Assembly (NCBI GenBank): GCA_020634795.1
Contig: JACKAZ010000017.1
Coordinates: 1 to 44,211 of the forward strand
DNA length: 44,211 nt
Direction: 5' to 3'
Source: Ardenticatenales bacterium
Lineage (GTDB): Bacteria; Chloroflexota; Anaerolineae; Ardenticatenales; Ardenticatenaceae
In this document: positions 32,832 through 41,085 of the stretch, in pieces
Layout of the letters: the number at the start of each line of letters is the position of its first letter
Position numbering within the stretch: the stretch's first letter is position 1
Position numbers and translations under genes: made by a program
The notes under the pieces: model-generated
What the model saw: only the letters and a program-made list of their open reading frames with translations
Told to the model about the DNA's origin: nothing
The model's database searches: none

Positions 32832-33245
32832 TTACACCGATCCGCGACTCTGTTCGATGATGCCCGACATCTCCTCCGGCCAGGTGCGGATGCGTCCGTC
32901 GTGATCGGTGAGGATGTGCTGGGTGAAGCCGCTGACCATCAGCTCGTCGGTGGTGGCGTGGCGCACTTCGTAGTGGAAGCGGATGGCGCGGCTCTTGATG
33001 GCGCTGGGCCAGGTGAGCAGGCGGATCGGGTCGCCGTAGCGGACGGGGCGGCGGTAGTGGGCGCCGACCTCGGCCACCACAAGGAAGAAGCCGCTCCGCT
33101 CGAAGTCGGCGTAGGTGGTGCCGAGCGCTTCGAGCCACTCGGTGCGTCCGACCTCGAACCAGACGATATAGCTGGCATGGTGAACCACGCCCATGGCGTC
33201 GGTTTCGGCATAGCGGACGGCAACGGTCGATTCGTGGCGATACAT
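32832..33245 (-). CDS. Acyl-CoA thioesterase, 4HBT/YbgC type
   Basis: The 137-residue hotdog-fold protein has the 4HBT active-site pattern VRYAETDAMGVVHHASYIVW near the N-terminus, with the catalytic Asp in ETDAMG. The long helix follows (FEVGRTEWLEALG). Such enzymes hydrolyse short or aromatic acyl-CoA esters in the cytoplasm; the substrate is not known. GGAGTC lies just upstream of the ATG. It stands convergent to the GT4 gene and divergent from the next gene. Confidence 0.87.
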   Translation of the reverse strand: MYRHESTVAVRYAETDAMGVVHHASYIVWFEVGRTEWLEALGTTYADFERSGFFLVVAEVGAHYRRPVRYGDPIRLLTWPSAIKSRAIRFHYEVRHATTDELMVSGFTQHILTDHDGRIRTWPEEMSGIIEQSRGSV

Positions 33246-33447
33246 GGTGACTCCGGCGGGCCTTTCTGGATCGGTTGACTATACTTCCAACGTTGGAACG
33301 GAGAAAACGCAGGAAGCGCAGAAAACGAAAAGCGTTGAAACAATTCGCCCAGGCACCATGCACCAAACGGCAGGGCAGTAGCGAATTTAACAGTCCAACT
33401 CCGTCAACACCCTGGCAAACACGCAACAGGCAACAGGAGCAACCCCC

Positions 33448-33735
33448 ATGCACGAGGATTCGTGTGACGAAGTGAAAGCAGAAAAGGTCGAAGTCACGAT
33501 CAATCGTGCCACGAAAACCATGGTGATGGCAGCGGGCGAGGCTGAGCAGATCAAAGAGATCGTCGGGGGGCGCATCCGCAAGGTGGGGGCACTGACCAGC
33601 GCGGGCGGCACCAACCGCTGGGTGGCAGGGGGCGATCTGGACGAGCTGGCCGACATCCTGGTGGCCGCGGGCTACGACGTTCACCTGGTCGGGCAGGAGA
33701 TCGCCTTCGAAGAGGACGACGACGCTTGGTGGTAA
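33448..33735 (+). CDS. Small acidic hypothetical protein
   Basis: The 95-residue protein starts MHEDSCDEVKAEKVEVTINR and ends EIAFEEDDDAWW. It is soluble, with a strand-helix pattern (TMVMAAGEAEQIKEIV, DLDELADILVAAGYDVHLVG) and very acidic ends. A good ribosome site (AGGAG) precedes the ATG. I do not recognise a family. A GTCGGGC/GCCCGAC hairpin lies directly downstream at 33746-33765. Confidence 0.65.
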   Translation: MHEDSCDEVKAEKVEVTINRATKTMVMAAGEAEQIKEIVGGRIRKVGALTSAGGTNRWVAGGDLDELADILVAAGYDVHLVGQEIAFEEDDDAWW

Positions 33736-33745
33736 GCCTCGTCGG

Positions 33746-33765
33746 GTCGGGCCGCTCTGCCCGAC
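33746..33765 (+). terminator. Hairpin after the small acidic protein gene
   Basis: GTCGGGC (33746-33752) pairs with GCCCGAC (33759-33765) around a 6-base loop. There is no T-run, so it may be a weak or protein-dependent terminator. A GAGAATC repeat pair follows at 33768-33785. Confidence 0.35.
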
Positions 33766-33858
33766 TGTCGAGAATCGAGAATCGGTAGGCCGCGTTGCGT
33801 GCCTTGTGATCCCAACGATTGGCTATTCGCCATTCGGCACATCCCCTATCCCCCCTCA

Positions 33859-34851
33859 CTACACCCTCACCACCGCCCCCTCCGCCGCCGACCGATAGAG
33901 CGCCTGCACGGTGCGGATGTGGTCGCGGCTGGCGGCCAGCGAGAGGCGCGGCGCGTCGCCATCGAGGATGGCGCGGTGCATCTCCTCGACCTCGCCCGCG
34001 TAGAGCGATGCTTGTGGCACCGCCATCTCTTCGACCGCTTCCTCGCGCCCGCGATGGGAGACGTAGAGCCGCGCATGGCGTGGATCGATGTTGTTGAAGG
34101 GGCGCGTCGCGACCAGCCGCCCCTCGCTGCCGATCACGGTCAGCCCCATCGTCCACGGACTCTGGAAGCCGCAGTAGAATTGCGAGACCGCGCCGTTCGC
34201 GTACTGCATCTGCGCGGAGAAGGCGATGTCGACGCCCGCTGCGTTGCGTTGGGCATGGCCAAGCACGTGCGTCGGTGGCCCGCCGAGGAGCCATTGTGAA
34301 AGGCTCAGCGGATAGACCCCAACGTCCCACAGCGCCCCGCCCCCCATGGCCGGATCCCAGCGGTAATTCCCCGCTCGGTCCAAGGTGAAGCAGAAGGTCG
34401 ATTCCAGCCGTTGGATCGTGCCGAGCCGACCGCTCGTGACCCAGTCGTCGATGAGGGCGATCTGGGGATGATGGAGATACATGAAGGCTTCGGCCAGCAC
34501 GGTGCCGCTCTGCGCCGCCGCGGCGGCCATCGCGTCCACCTCCTCCACCGACAGCGCCAGCGGCTTTTCGCAGAGCACATGCTTGCCCGCTTCCAGCGCC
34601 CGGATCGCCCATTCGGCGTGCAGATGGTTGGGCAGACTGAGGTAGATCGCATCCACCTCGTCGCTCTCGATCATCGCCTCGTAGCAGCCGAAGGCGCGCA
34701 GGATCCCCCATTCGGCGGCGTACCGCTGGGCGCTTTCCGCACTGCGGCTGGCCACGGCGACCAATCGACCCCGTGCCGCGTCGCGGATGGCGGGGATGAG
34801 GGCACGGTTGATGCGAGCCGTCGAAAGCAGACCCCAGCACACGTCACTCAT
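33859..34851 (-). CDS. Gfo/Idh/MocA family oxidoreductase
   Basis: The 330-residue NAD(P)-dependent dehydrogenase starts MSDVCWGLLSTARINRALIP. The Rossmann part includes VAVASRSAESAQRYAAEWGI and YLSLPNHLHAEWAIRALEAG, followed by the family EKP motif (KHVLCEKPLAL) at about residue 95. The C-terminal domain carries GGGALWDVGVYPLSLSQWLL with its conserved Asp and Tyr. It oxidises a sugar or inositol-like substrate that the sequence does not identify. Its first 8 bases overlap the end of the upstream membrane-protein gene. Confidence 0.88.
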   Translation of the reverse strand: MSDVCWGLLSTARINRALIPAIRDAARGRLVAVASRSAESAQRYAAEWGILRAFGCYEAMIESDEVDAIYLSLPNHLHAEWAIRALEAGKHVLCEKPLALSVEEVDAMAAAAAQSGTVLAEAFMYLHHPQIALIDDWVTSGRLGTIQRLESTFCFTLDRAGNYRWDPAMGGGALWDVGVYPLSLSQWLLGGPPTHVLGHAQRNAAGVDIAFSAQMQYANGAVSQFYCGFQSPWTMGLTVIGSEGRLVATRPFNNIDPRHARLYVSHRGREEAVEEMAVPQASLYAGEVEEMHRAILDGDAPRLSLAASRDHIRTVQALYRSAAEGAVVRV

Positions 34852-35200
34852 TCGTTGTCTCCCCCCGCTCCCCCTCCTCGCGCCGGATCTCGATGGCGGC
34901 CTGCTTCACCCGCTCGCCGATCAGTTGCATGATGAAGACGATATAGAGCACCAATGCAAAGAGGGCGAGGCGAAAGGCTTGCTCCCGCCCCCCGCCGATC
35001 AGTCCCCCATTCATGAAGGCCGAGAAGGCCAGCACCAACCAGACCAAGCCGTGGAACCAGCGGAGCACGATGGCGCTCAGCGGCGAGCGCGGCACGTCCG
35101 GCTGCGGTTTGGGCCAGAACCAAAAATAGGCGAGCGAGACCCCGAGGCAGAGGATGCCCCAGATCGGCCACGGGATACCGAGTAAACCAGCGTCTGTCAT
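34844..35200 (-). CDS. Small multi-helix membrane protein
   Basis: The 118-residue protein starts MTDAGLLGIPWPIWGILCLG. Three hydrophobic segments are visible: residues about 8-28, 48-66 and 78-98 (LALFALVLYIVFIMQLI). The C-terminal tail is charged (REEGERGETTNE). No family is recognised. GGAGAG lies a few bases before the ATG. It overlaps the oxidoreductase start by 8 bases and is likely co-transcribed with it. Longer upstream frames extend into repeat-rich DNA and are discounted. Confidence 0.65.
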   Translation of the reverse strand: MTDAGLLGIPWPIWGILCLGVSLAYFWFWPKPQPDVPRSPLSAIVLRWFHGLVWLVLAFSAFMNGGLIGGGREQAFRLALFALVLYIVFIMQLIGERVKQAAIEIRREEGERGETTNE

Positions 35201-35464
35201 GGTGGCTCTCCGAACGATCCATAGAAAATAGCGCGGCCGCTCACGGTGAGGCGGCGCCATGCGCACCGCACTGCAATGGTAATCATCGTGCGGCAAAGGG
35301 GAAACGGTGGTGCGTTGGCGCGTTGTAAGAGTGAGCGCCAAACGTGGTATGCGATTGCAATGCGCGTTCTGGACACACCCGCTAAGGAGCGACCCCCTGC
35401 TTGTAGTTCCGACTAATGTCGGAACCTCTTCCCCGCCGCGATCCGCAGAGCGCCTCACGAATAG

Positions 35465-35537
35465 TTGTGGGGCGGGGGATTAAAATCCCCGCTGGAGGGC
35501 CTGTCGGCCCATGGGCCTGCCTGCGCAGGCCCCTTCT
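35465..35537. repeat. MITE-like element, truncated copy 2
   Basis: Only the central part is present: GTGGGGCGGGGGATTAAAATC through GCCTGCGCAGGCCCCTTC is recognisable, without the left end. It lies directly before copy 3. Confidence 0.75.
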
Positions 35538-35540
35538 TTT

Positions 35541-35709
35541 ACCCATTCTCATAGACAAATGTGGATGTGGAATGGACGGTGTAAGCGTGGGGCGGGGGAT
35601 TAAAATCCCCGCTGGAAGGCCTGTCGGCCAAGGGGCCTGCCTGCGCAGGCCCCTTCTTTGCTGTTACCATTGATCGACGTTGCACAATCAACCATCCGAT
35701 TGGGTATTA
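35541..35709. repeat. MITE-like element, copy 3
   Basis: The ends read ACCCATTCTCATAGAC and CCATCCGATTGGGTATTAC. The change from ACCAAATC to ACCCATTC at the left is matched by GATTGGGT at the right, so the ends keep their inverted complementarity. Confidence 0.8.
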
Positions 35710-35735
35710 CCTAACCACTATCATCTCTTGGTGTT

Positions 35736-35904
35736 ATACCAAATCTCATAGACAATTGTGGATGAGGAATTGACGGTGTAACCGTGGGGCGGGGATTAAA
35801 ATCCCCGCTGGAGGGCCTGTCGGCCAAGGGGCCTGCCTGCGCAGGCCCCTGCTTGGCTGTTCCCATTGATCTACGTTGCACAATCAACCTTCCGATTTAG
35901 TATA
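35736..35904. repeat. MITE-like element, copy 4
   Basis: The left end is ATACCAAATCTCATAGACAA and the right end CCGATTTAGTATA. The palindrome GCGGGGATTAAAATCCCCGC and the GGCCTGCCTGCGCAGGCC hairpin are intact. Confidence 0.8.
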
Positions 35905-35931
35905 CACTACAACCCTGTTCGCCATGGCTAG

Positions 35932-36057
35932 GTGAAATCGCCGTATGATTGGCTACAAAATAGCGTTCACTGGTATACGCATCATTATGGGCGTGAATGG
36001 CTGCGGCAAAAATGGAGGGATTATCCGCTGCGTGACTATGGGAAGAGGTGGGAATAG
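35932..36057 (+). pseudogene. Short reading frame fragment, aromatic-rich
   Basis: From GTG at 35932 to TAG at 36057 the frame encodes 41 residues, including YDWLQNSVHWYTHHYGREWL and KWRDYPLRDYGKRWE. The composition is protein-like, not repeat-like, and the frame is broken by a one-base loss in the second copy at 36.8 kb. It may be the tail of a vanished gene carried along by the repeats. No family is recognised and no ribosome site is seen. Confidence 0.35.
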
Positions 36058-36169
36058 CGGCGCTTTTGGGGCGGTGAAAGGTGGGCCTGTTGTCCTGCTG
36101 GCGCGGTTCCGGCTAAAGTCGGAACTACGAACGAGGGCTATTACCTAACCACTATCATCTCTTGGTGTT

Positions 36170-36333
36170 ATACCAAATCTCATAGACAATTGTGGATGAG
36201 GAATTGACGGTGTAAGTGGGGCGGGGATTAAAATCCTCGCTGGAGGGCCAGAAATGGCTACGGTTTGCCTGCGCAGGCCCCTTCGTTGTTACCATTGATC
36301 TACGTTGCACAATCAACCATCCGATTGGGTATT
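36170..36333. repeat. MITE-like element, copy 5
   Basis: The left end is ATACCAAATCTCATAGACAA and the right end CCGATTGGGTATTA. The central hairpin is decayed (GCCAGAAATGGCTACGGTTT replaces part of it). Confidence 0.75.
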
Positions 36334-36360
36334 ACCTAACCACTATCATCTCTTGGTGTT

Positions 36361-36522
36361 ATACCAAATCTCATAGACAATTGTGGATGAGGAATTGACG
36401 GTGAGCGTGGGCGGGATTTTAATCTCGCTGAGGGCTAGTCGGTTAATGGGCTCGCCTGCGCAGGCCCTGCTTTGCTGTTACCATTGATCTACCTTGCACA
36501 ATCAACCATCCGATTTGGTATT
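36361..36522. repeat. MITE-like element, copy 6
   Basis: The left end is ATACCAAATCTCATAGACAA and the right end CCGATTTGGTATTA. The internal palindrome has several small losses (GGGCGGGATTTTAATCTCGC). Confidence 0.75.
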
Positions 36523-36560
36523 ACCCACAAGGGACCCGCCTCATGCACCTGCGCTATTTT

Positions 36561-36984
36561 ACCACTATCATCTCTTGGTGTTATACCAAATCTCATAGAC
36601 AATTGTGGATGAGGAATTGACGGTGTAACCGTGGGGCGGGGATTAAAATCCCCGCTGGAGGGCCTGTCGGCCAAGGGGCCTGCCTGCGCAGGCCCCTGCT
36701 TGGCTGTTCCCATTGATCTACGTTGCACAATCAACCTTCCGATTTAGTATACACTACAACCCTGTTCGCCATGGCTAGGTGAAATCGCCGTATGATTGGC
36801 TACAAAATAGCGTTCACTGGTATACGCATCATTATGGGCGGAATGGCTGCGGCAAAAATGGAGGGATTATCCGCTGCGTGACTATGGGAAGAGGTGGGAA
36901 TAGCGGCGCTTTTGGGGCGGTGAAAGGTGGGCCTGTTGTCCTGCTGGCGCGGTTCCGGCTAAAGTCGGAACTACGAACGAGGGC
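36561..36984. repeat. 424-base segmental duplication, copy B (contains MITE-like copy 7)
   Basis: This is the near-exact match of 35714-36138 and includes a MITE-like element at about 36583-36751. It ends at GAGGGC, where an AGCTCCCCT array begins. Confidence 0.85.
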
Positions 36985-36996
36985 GTGTTGTTGGTA

Positions 36997-37041
36997 AGCT
37001 CCCCTAGCTCCCCTAGCTCCCCTAGCTCCCCTAGCTCCCCC
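36997..37041. repeat. Nine-base tandem repeat, AGCTCCCCT x5
   Basis: Units start at 36997, 37006, 37015, 37024 and 37033. The unit is a close relative of the minisatellite at 2246-2630. Confidence 0.9.
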
Positions 37042-37075
37042 CTGCCCCCCCACGCCCCCACATTTTGCAGAGTGC

Positions 37076-37104
37076 TTGCGCCCGCCTGCGCCTTTACCTA
37101 CAAT
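37076..37104 (+). promoter_or_regulatory. Promoter of the superoxide dismutase gene
   Basis: TTGCGC (37076-37081) and TACAAT (37099-37104) are separated by 17 bases. The predicted start is near 37111, about 84 bases before the ATG. Confidence 0.65.
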
Positions 37105-37194
37105 ATCCGTGGGGTGGCGGAGGCCATTTCGGCTCCGACCGATGGCCCGCTGTCCCGAATGATCGACCGATTGCATAGATAGGAGCATGAGTAA

Positions 37195-37806
37195 ATGGCC
37201 TTTGATGTGAAACCCCTACCGTACGATTTTGACGCGCTGGAACCCAGCATTGACGAAGAGACGATGAAACTGCACCACGGCAAGCACTACGCGGGCTATA
37301 CGAGCAAATTCAACGACGCGATCGAAGGCACCGAGTGGGCCGACAAGAGCGCAGAAGAGATCATGGCACACCTTGACGCGCTGCCGAGCGATATCAAGAC
37401 CGCGGTCCGCAACAACGGCGGCGGCTACGTCAACCACTCGCTTTTCTGGGAGATCATGTCCCCCAACGGGGGCGGTGCCCCCAGCGGCAAGCTGGCCGAA
37501 GCCATCGACGCCAAGTGGGGCAGCTTTGACAGCTTCAAAAGCGAGTTCCAAGCGAAGGCGACCGGCCAATTCGGCTCCGGCTGGGGCTGGCTGGTGGTGG
37601 ACGGGGGCGAACTGGCGCTCGTCAGCACCCCCAACCAAGATACGCCGCTCAGCGACGGCAAAACGCCGATTCTGGGCTTGGATGTCTGGGAACATGCCTA
37701 CTACAAGAAGTACGGCCCAGGCCGTGCCGATTATGCCAGTGCGTGGTGGGACGTGGTGAACTGGGACGAAGTCGCCCGCCGCTACGACGCTGCCCGCAAC
37801 GGCTAA
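37195..37806 (+). CDS. sodA: Superoxide dismutase, Fe/Mn type
   Basis: The 203-residue cytoplasmic enzyme has the full Fe/Mn-SOD plan: PLPYDFDALEPSIDEETMKL, the first His ligand in LHHGKHYAGY, the second in NHSLFWEIM, and the last two in LGLDVWEHAYYKKYGPGR. The usual HH pair at the active-site gateway reads HY here. A GSGWGWLVV segment is typical. It cannot be told from these motifs alone whether iron or manganese is used; Gly at GGG(Y) and the GAPSG loop suggest the manganese or cambialistic group. The gene has its own promoter and a terminator-like hairpin downstream, so it is a single unit. Confidence 0.93.
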   Translation: MAFDVKPLPYDFDALEPSIDEETMKLHHGKHYAGYTSKFNDAIEGTEWADKSAEEIMAHLDALPSDIKTAVRNNGGGYVNHSLFWEIMSPNGGGAPSGKLAEAIDAKWGSFDSFKSEFQAKATGQFGSGWGWLVVDGGELALVSTPNQDTPLSDGKTPILGLDVWEHAYYKKYGPGRADYASAWWDVVNWDEVARRYDAARNG

Positions 37807-37816
37807 CCGTGGCATC

Positions 37817-37884
37817 ACGCGGCAGCGCCGCGTAGTTGCATAGCGACCAGACCGCGCTCTCCACTGTGGGGGGCGCGGTTGTTG
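37817..37884 (+). terminator. Two hairpins after sodA
   Basis: ACGCGGC/GCCGCGT (37817-37823/37827-37833) is a perfect short hairpin. ACCGCGC/GCGCGGT (37851-37857/37873-37879) is a second, followed by TGTTG. The second is the more likely terminator, though its T-run is poor. Confidence 0.55.
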
Positions 37885-37897
37885 CGTCGGTGAAGCA

Positions 37898-38328
37898 ATG
37901 TCCTCTTTCGACGATCTCACGCGGAACTTCCGCGAGCGCCACGCCACCATCGGGGTGATTGGGCTGGGCTATGTCGGGCTGCCGCTGGCCGTTGCCTTCG
38001 CGGAGGCGGGCTTCGAGGTGCTGGGCCTCGACAGCGATCCAGCCCGCGTTGGGCTGCTCAACGCGGGCCGCTCCCCGATTGGCGAGCTGCCCAGCGAGCG
38101 GCTGCAGGCCGTCGGCCAGCGCTGACGATCATCGAGCTTTTGGCACGCAAAGGAGCGACGGTTCTTTATGCTGATCCTCATCTGCCGCCTATACATGTTG
38201 GTGGCTAACTACAGCGTGCCCAGCCCCTGTCCGCTGCCCTGCTCCACGATGCCGACTGCGTGGTGATCGGCGCCGATCACCACGCCTTTCCGTGGTCGCT
38301 CACGCCGAGCAGATTCGACTCATCGTAG
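37898..38328 (+). pseudogene. Broken nucleotide-sugar dehydrogenase gene
   Basis: The frame begins MSSFDDLTRNFRERHATIGV and continues IGLGYVGLPLAVAFAEAGFE, a good Rossmann start of a UDP-sugar dehydrogenase. It stops after 75 residues. From 38125 a second frame gives TIIELLARKGATVLYADPHL, and from 38221 a third gives LHDADCVVIGADHHAF. Both are pieces of the C-terminal UDP-binding domain of the same family. About 300 internal codons, including the catalytic Cys region, are missing. An intact relative lies next to it at 38424-39776 on the other strand. The gene was thus lost by internal deletion and later frameshifts. Confidence 0.85.
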
Positions 38329-38423
38329 CTAGGCGGAGTCTGCTCAGCGAAGCGCGATGCAAGGCGCGGCGCTGGCGCGGGACGATAGTTTGCTCCGAAC
38401 GGGGCCTTCTTCTGCTGGCTGTG

Positions 38424-39776
38424 CTAGTAGACAGGCGCTGGGGCGTTCTCAGTGGGCTGACTGTGACGGGTGACAGCCCGTGTGTCGATAAGTAATGCGG
38501 ATTGTTCTTGGATCATTGTCCAGTCGTATGCCGAATGATCAGTTACAATCACAACACAGTCCGCAGTGGGAAGCGCCTCTGTCAGCGACTCGACTCGCGT
38601 GAACGAGTGTCCCTCGTGGAAGCGTGAGGGAACGTGGGGATCGTGGTACGACACCTGGGCACCCTTCTCCTCCAACAGGTGAATAATGTCGAGTGCCGGT
38701 GACTCCCGCCAGTCGCTCACATCCTTCTTGTACGCAACACCCAGGATTAGTACCCGACTGCCCTTCAGTGGCTTGCCCGCCTCGTTGAGCGCATCTTGCA
38801 CATGCTGTGCCCAATAACGCGGCATGGCAGTGTTCACTTCGCTGGCCAACTCAATGAAGCGAGCGCGATAGTTGAGCGTTTTCAACTTCCAAGAGAGGTA
38901 GAGGGGATCGATGGGAATGCAGTGCCCACCTAGGCCCGGCCCGGGCGTGAACTTCATATAGCCAAAGGGCTTGGTCGCGGCCGCTTCGATCACCTCCCAG
39001 ACATCTAACCCCAGACGATCGCACATCAACAGCACCTCGTTGACCAACCCGATATTGACCGCGCGGAAGGTGTTCTCCAGCAACTTGACCATCTCCGCGG
39101 CTTCGGTGGACGAGACTGGAATAACGCGCTCAATCGCCGACTCGTAGAGGGTACGCCCCACTTCTAGACAATTGGGCGTGACCCCGCCCATCACCTTTGG
39201 GGTGTTCTTCGTTGTCCAGTCGGTGCGACCCGGATCCACCCGTTCAGGGGAGAAACAGAGGAAAAAATCCTCGCCGATGGTCAGACGGGAGCCATTGCCC
39301 TGCAACCGTGGCAGGATAACCTCGGTGGTGGTCCCGGGATACGTCGTGCTTTCGAGGACGATGAGCATGCCAGTATGTAAATGGTGGCCCAACTGCTCTG
39401 AGACGGTGACGATATATGAGATATCGGGATCGCCTGTCTTACGTAGGGGGGTGGGGACGCAAATCGAGACCGCATCGCACTCGGACAACATTGCAAAGTC
39501 TGTCGTGGCGGATAGAACGTTGGAACGTACAGAGTCGTTATCGAGCCGTGGGACGCGGGGCGCGACAAGGGGGGCCAGCACCTCGGACGGAACATCTTCG
39601 AGGTATGATTCGCCCCGATTGATGGACTCCACTTTCTCCGGATCTACATCAAAACCTATCACTCGGAAGCCCGCCTGTGCAAAAACGAGCGCTAGCGGCA
39701 GCCCAACATAGCCCATCCCAACGATCCCAATCGTCGCTTCTTTGCGTCGAATGCGACCAAGTAAAACCGATTTCAT
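38424..39776 (-). CDS. Nucleotide-sugar dehydrogenase (UDP-GlcNAc/ManNAc 6-dehydrogenase type)
   Basis: The 450-residue enzyme oxidises a UDP-sugar twice at C6 to the uronic acid using NAD. The N-terminal Rossmann motif is IGIVGMGYVGLPLALVFAQA. The central region includes ESTTYPGTTTEVILP and FFLCFSPERVDPGRT, and the catalytic Cys is in GPGLGGHCIPIDP near residue 270. The C-terminal UDP-binding domain ends with LPTADCVVIVTDHSAYDW. The SPERVDPG and GGHCIPIDP forms favour the WbpA/WecC branch over UDP-glucose dehydrogenase. AAGGGAG precedes the ATG at 39776; a TTG one codon earlier is less likely. It belongs to the exopolysaccharide genes. Confidence 0.88.
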   Translation of the reverse strand: MKSVLLGRIRRKEATIGIVGMGYVGLPLALVFAQAGFRVIGFDVDPEKVESINRGESYLEDVPSEVLAPLVAPRVPRLDNDSVRSNVLSATTDFAMLSECDAVSICVPTPLRKTGDPDISYIVTVSEQLGHHLHTGMLIVLESTTYPGTTTEVILPRLQGNGSRLTIGEDFFLCFSPERVDPGRTDWTTKNTPKVMGGVTPNCLEVGRTLYESAIERVIPVSSTEAAEMVKLLENTFRAVNIGLVNEVLLMCDRLGLDVWEVIEAAATKPFGYMKFTPGPGLGGHCIPIDPLYLSWKLKTLNYRARFIELASEVNTAMPRYWAQHVQDALNEAGKPLKGSRVLILGVAYKKDVSDWRESPALDIIHLLEEKGAQVSYHDPHVPSRFHEGHSFTRVESLTEALPTADCVVIVTDHSAYDWTMIQEQSALLIDTRAVTRHSQPTENAPAPVY

Positions 39777-39849
39777 CAAATTACTCCCTTATCATCGTAG
39801 CGGGTTAAGTAGGTTGTCATAAACACGCGACATCCAACGGAACGGATGC

Positions 39850-40827
39850 TCAGTCTTCCAACACTGCTGAACGGTACCACGTCCAGAAGCGCTCGACGCC
39901 TTCCTGTACAGAGATCGTGGGATTGTAATCTAGCAGACGGCGTGCCTTACTGATCTCCGCATGGGTCGCGCGAATGTCCGCGTTCATCATCGGCGCAGGG
40001 CGCAGGCTGGACGAATGTCCGCTCAACGCCTCGATGCGGGCCACGAAGTCGGCCAGCAACACCGGCTCTCCGCGCCCTAGATTGATGATCTCGTAGCCAA
40101 GCGGACGGTCGAGTGCCGCCACGATACCCGCCACAATATCCTCCACATAGGTCCAGTCGCGATACATCTGGCCGTTGTTGTAGAGCGGAACGTCGCGACC
40201 GAAAAAGATATTATCGAGCACTTTGTAGGCCATCATGTCGGGTCGTCCCCGTGGGCCGTAGACGGTGAAGAATCGGAGCGCGGTGAAGTTTTGATCGAAG
40301 AGATGGTGAAAGCTATGGCCCAGTAGCTCCGCCGCCCGCTTGCTTGCGGGGTAGGGAGAGAGTGGACGATCACTCTTGTCTGTCTCCTCGAACGGGGTGC
40401 GATCCGTGTTGCCATAGGCTGAGGAAGTGGAGGCAAAGACGAAGTTGGTATTGGGCTGTTGGCGTGCTTCCTCTAACAGATTGAGGGAACCGGTGAGGTT
40501 CACCTCGTAATAGAGATGAGGATCATCGATCGAGGCCCGTACACCCGCCATCGCCGCTAGGTGTGCAATGGCTTGGGGTCGATAACGTTCAAAAAGGGCG
40601 GCGAGCAGGCTTCGGTCGCGAACATCGCCCTCAATGAATGTGAAGCGCTCGGCGCAACTGGAGTCCGTGCATAGCTCGGCGAGGTTAGCCCGTTTTCGAG
40701 CGGGATCATAATAGTCGTTAAGGTTATCGAGGCCGATTACAGCGTCGCCACGGCTGAGCAGGGACTCGGCGAGGTGACTACCAATGAAGCCAGCAGCACC
40801 GGTAACAAGTATAGGGTATGCGGTCAT
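39850..40827 (-). CDS. NAD-dependent sugar epimerase (UDP-glucuronate 4-epimerase type)
   Basis: The 325-residue short-chain dehydrogenase-like enzyme has the NAD motif VTGAAGFIGSHLAESLL, the catalytic STSSAYG and YPASKRAAE (YxxxK) segments, and FTVYGPRGRPDM. The sequence LDNLNDYYDPARKRANL is typical of UDP-glucuronate 4-epimerases, which would turn the product of a UDP-glucose dehydrogenase into UDP-galacturonate. A UDP-GlcNAcA epimerase is an alternative given its neighbour. Its ATG is preceded by GGAAGAG. It is 74 bases upstream of the dehydrogenase gene on the same strand and is probably in one operon. Confidence 0.87.
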   Translation of the reverse strand: MTAYPILVTGAAGFIGSHLAESLLSRGDAVIGLDNLNDYYDPARKRANLAELCTDSSCAERFTFIEGDVRDRSLLAALFERYRPQAIAHLAAMAGVRASIDDPHLYYEVNLTGSLNLLEEARQQPNTNFVFASTSSAYGNTDRTPFEETDKSDRPLSPYPASKRAAELLGHSFHHLFDQNFTALRFFTVYGPRGRPDMMAYKVLDNIFFGRDVPLYNNGQMYRDWTYVEDIVAGIVAALDRPLGYEIINLGRGEPVLLADFVARIEALSGHSSSLRPAPMMNADIRATHAEISKARRLLDYNPTISVQEGVERFWTWYRSAVLED

Positions 40828-40963
40828 CAGGAACTCTTCCACGAAAAAGGGTTGGACATGCTGGGCACAATGCAGAAGTCAACGCAGACCTTCTACAAAT
40901 ACCTATTATGCCCTTAAAGAAAAACAATGCCAAAGGGGCGTGGTACTGGTTTCAAGGGATCGT

Positions 40964-40992
40964 TTGCCATATCACTGCGAAATATTTACAAT
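40964..40992 (+). promoter_or_regulatory. Promoter of the Wzc-like kinase gene
   Basis: TTGCCA (40964-40969) and TACAAT (40987-40992) are separated by 17 bases. The predicted start is near 40999, leaving a leader of about 87 bases before the ATG at 41086. Confidence 0.7.
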
Positions 40993-41085
40993 AGTCCAAA
41001 GCGCAATTAGAGCGTCAGATTTACCCGTCCCTCGCTTATGACGCCAGAAGGCGCCCAGCTCCATTTCCTAGGATAGAAGCGGTTT

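Larger units (their letters stand above)
35714..36138. repeat. 425-base segmental duplication, copy A
   Basis: This segment (ACCACTATCATCTCTTGG through ACGAACGAGGGC) contains a whole MITE-like element (copy 4, about 35736-35904) and 230 bases of other DNA. It matches 36561-36984; the only difference I see is one extra base (T in GGGCGTGAATGG). Confidence 0.85.

Noticed and set aside
35416..37000. Reading frames of 60-85 codons across the repeat array
   Set aside because: They follow the repeat units, change frame between near-identical copies and have no ribosome sites.
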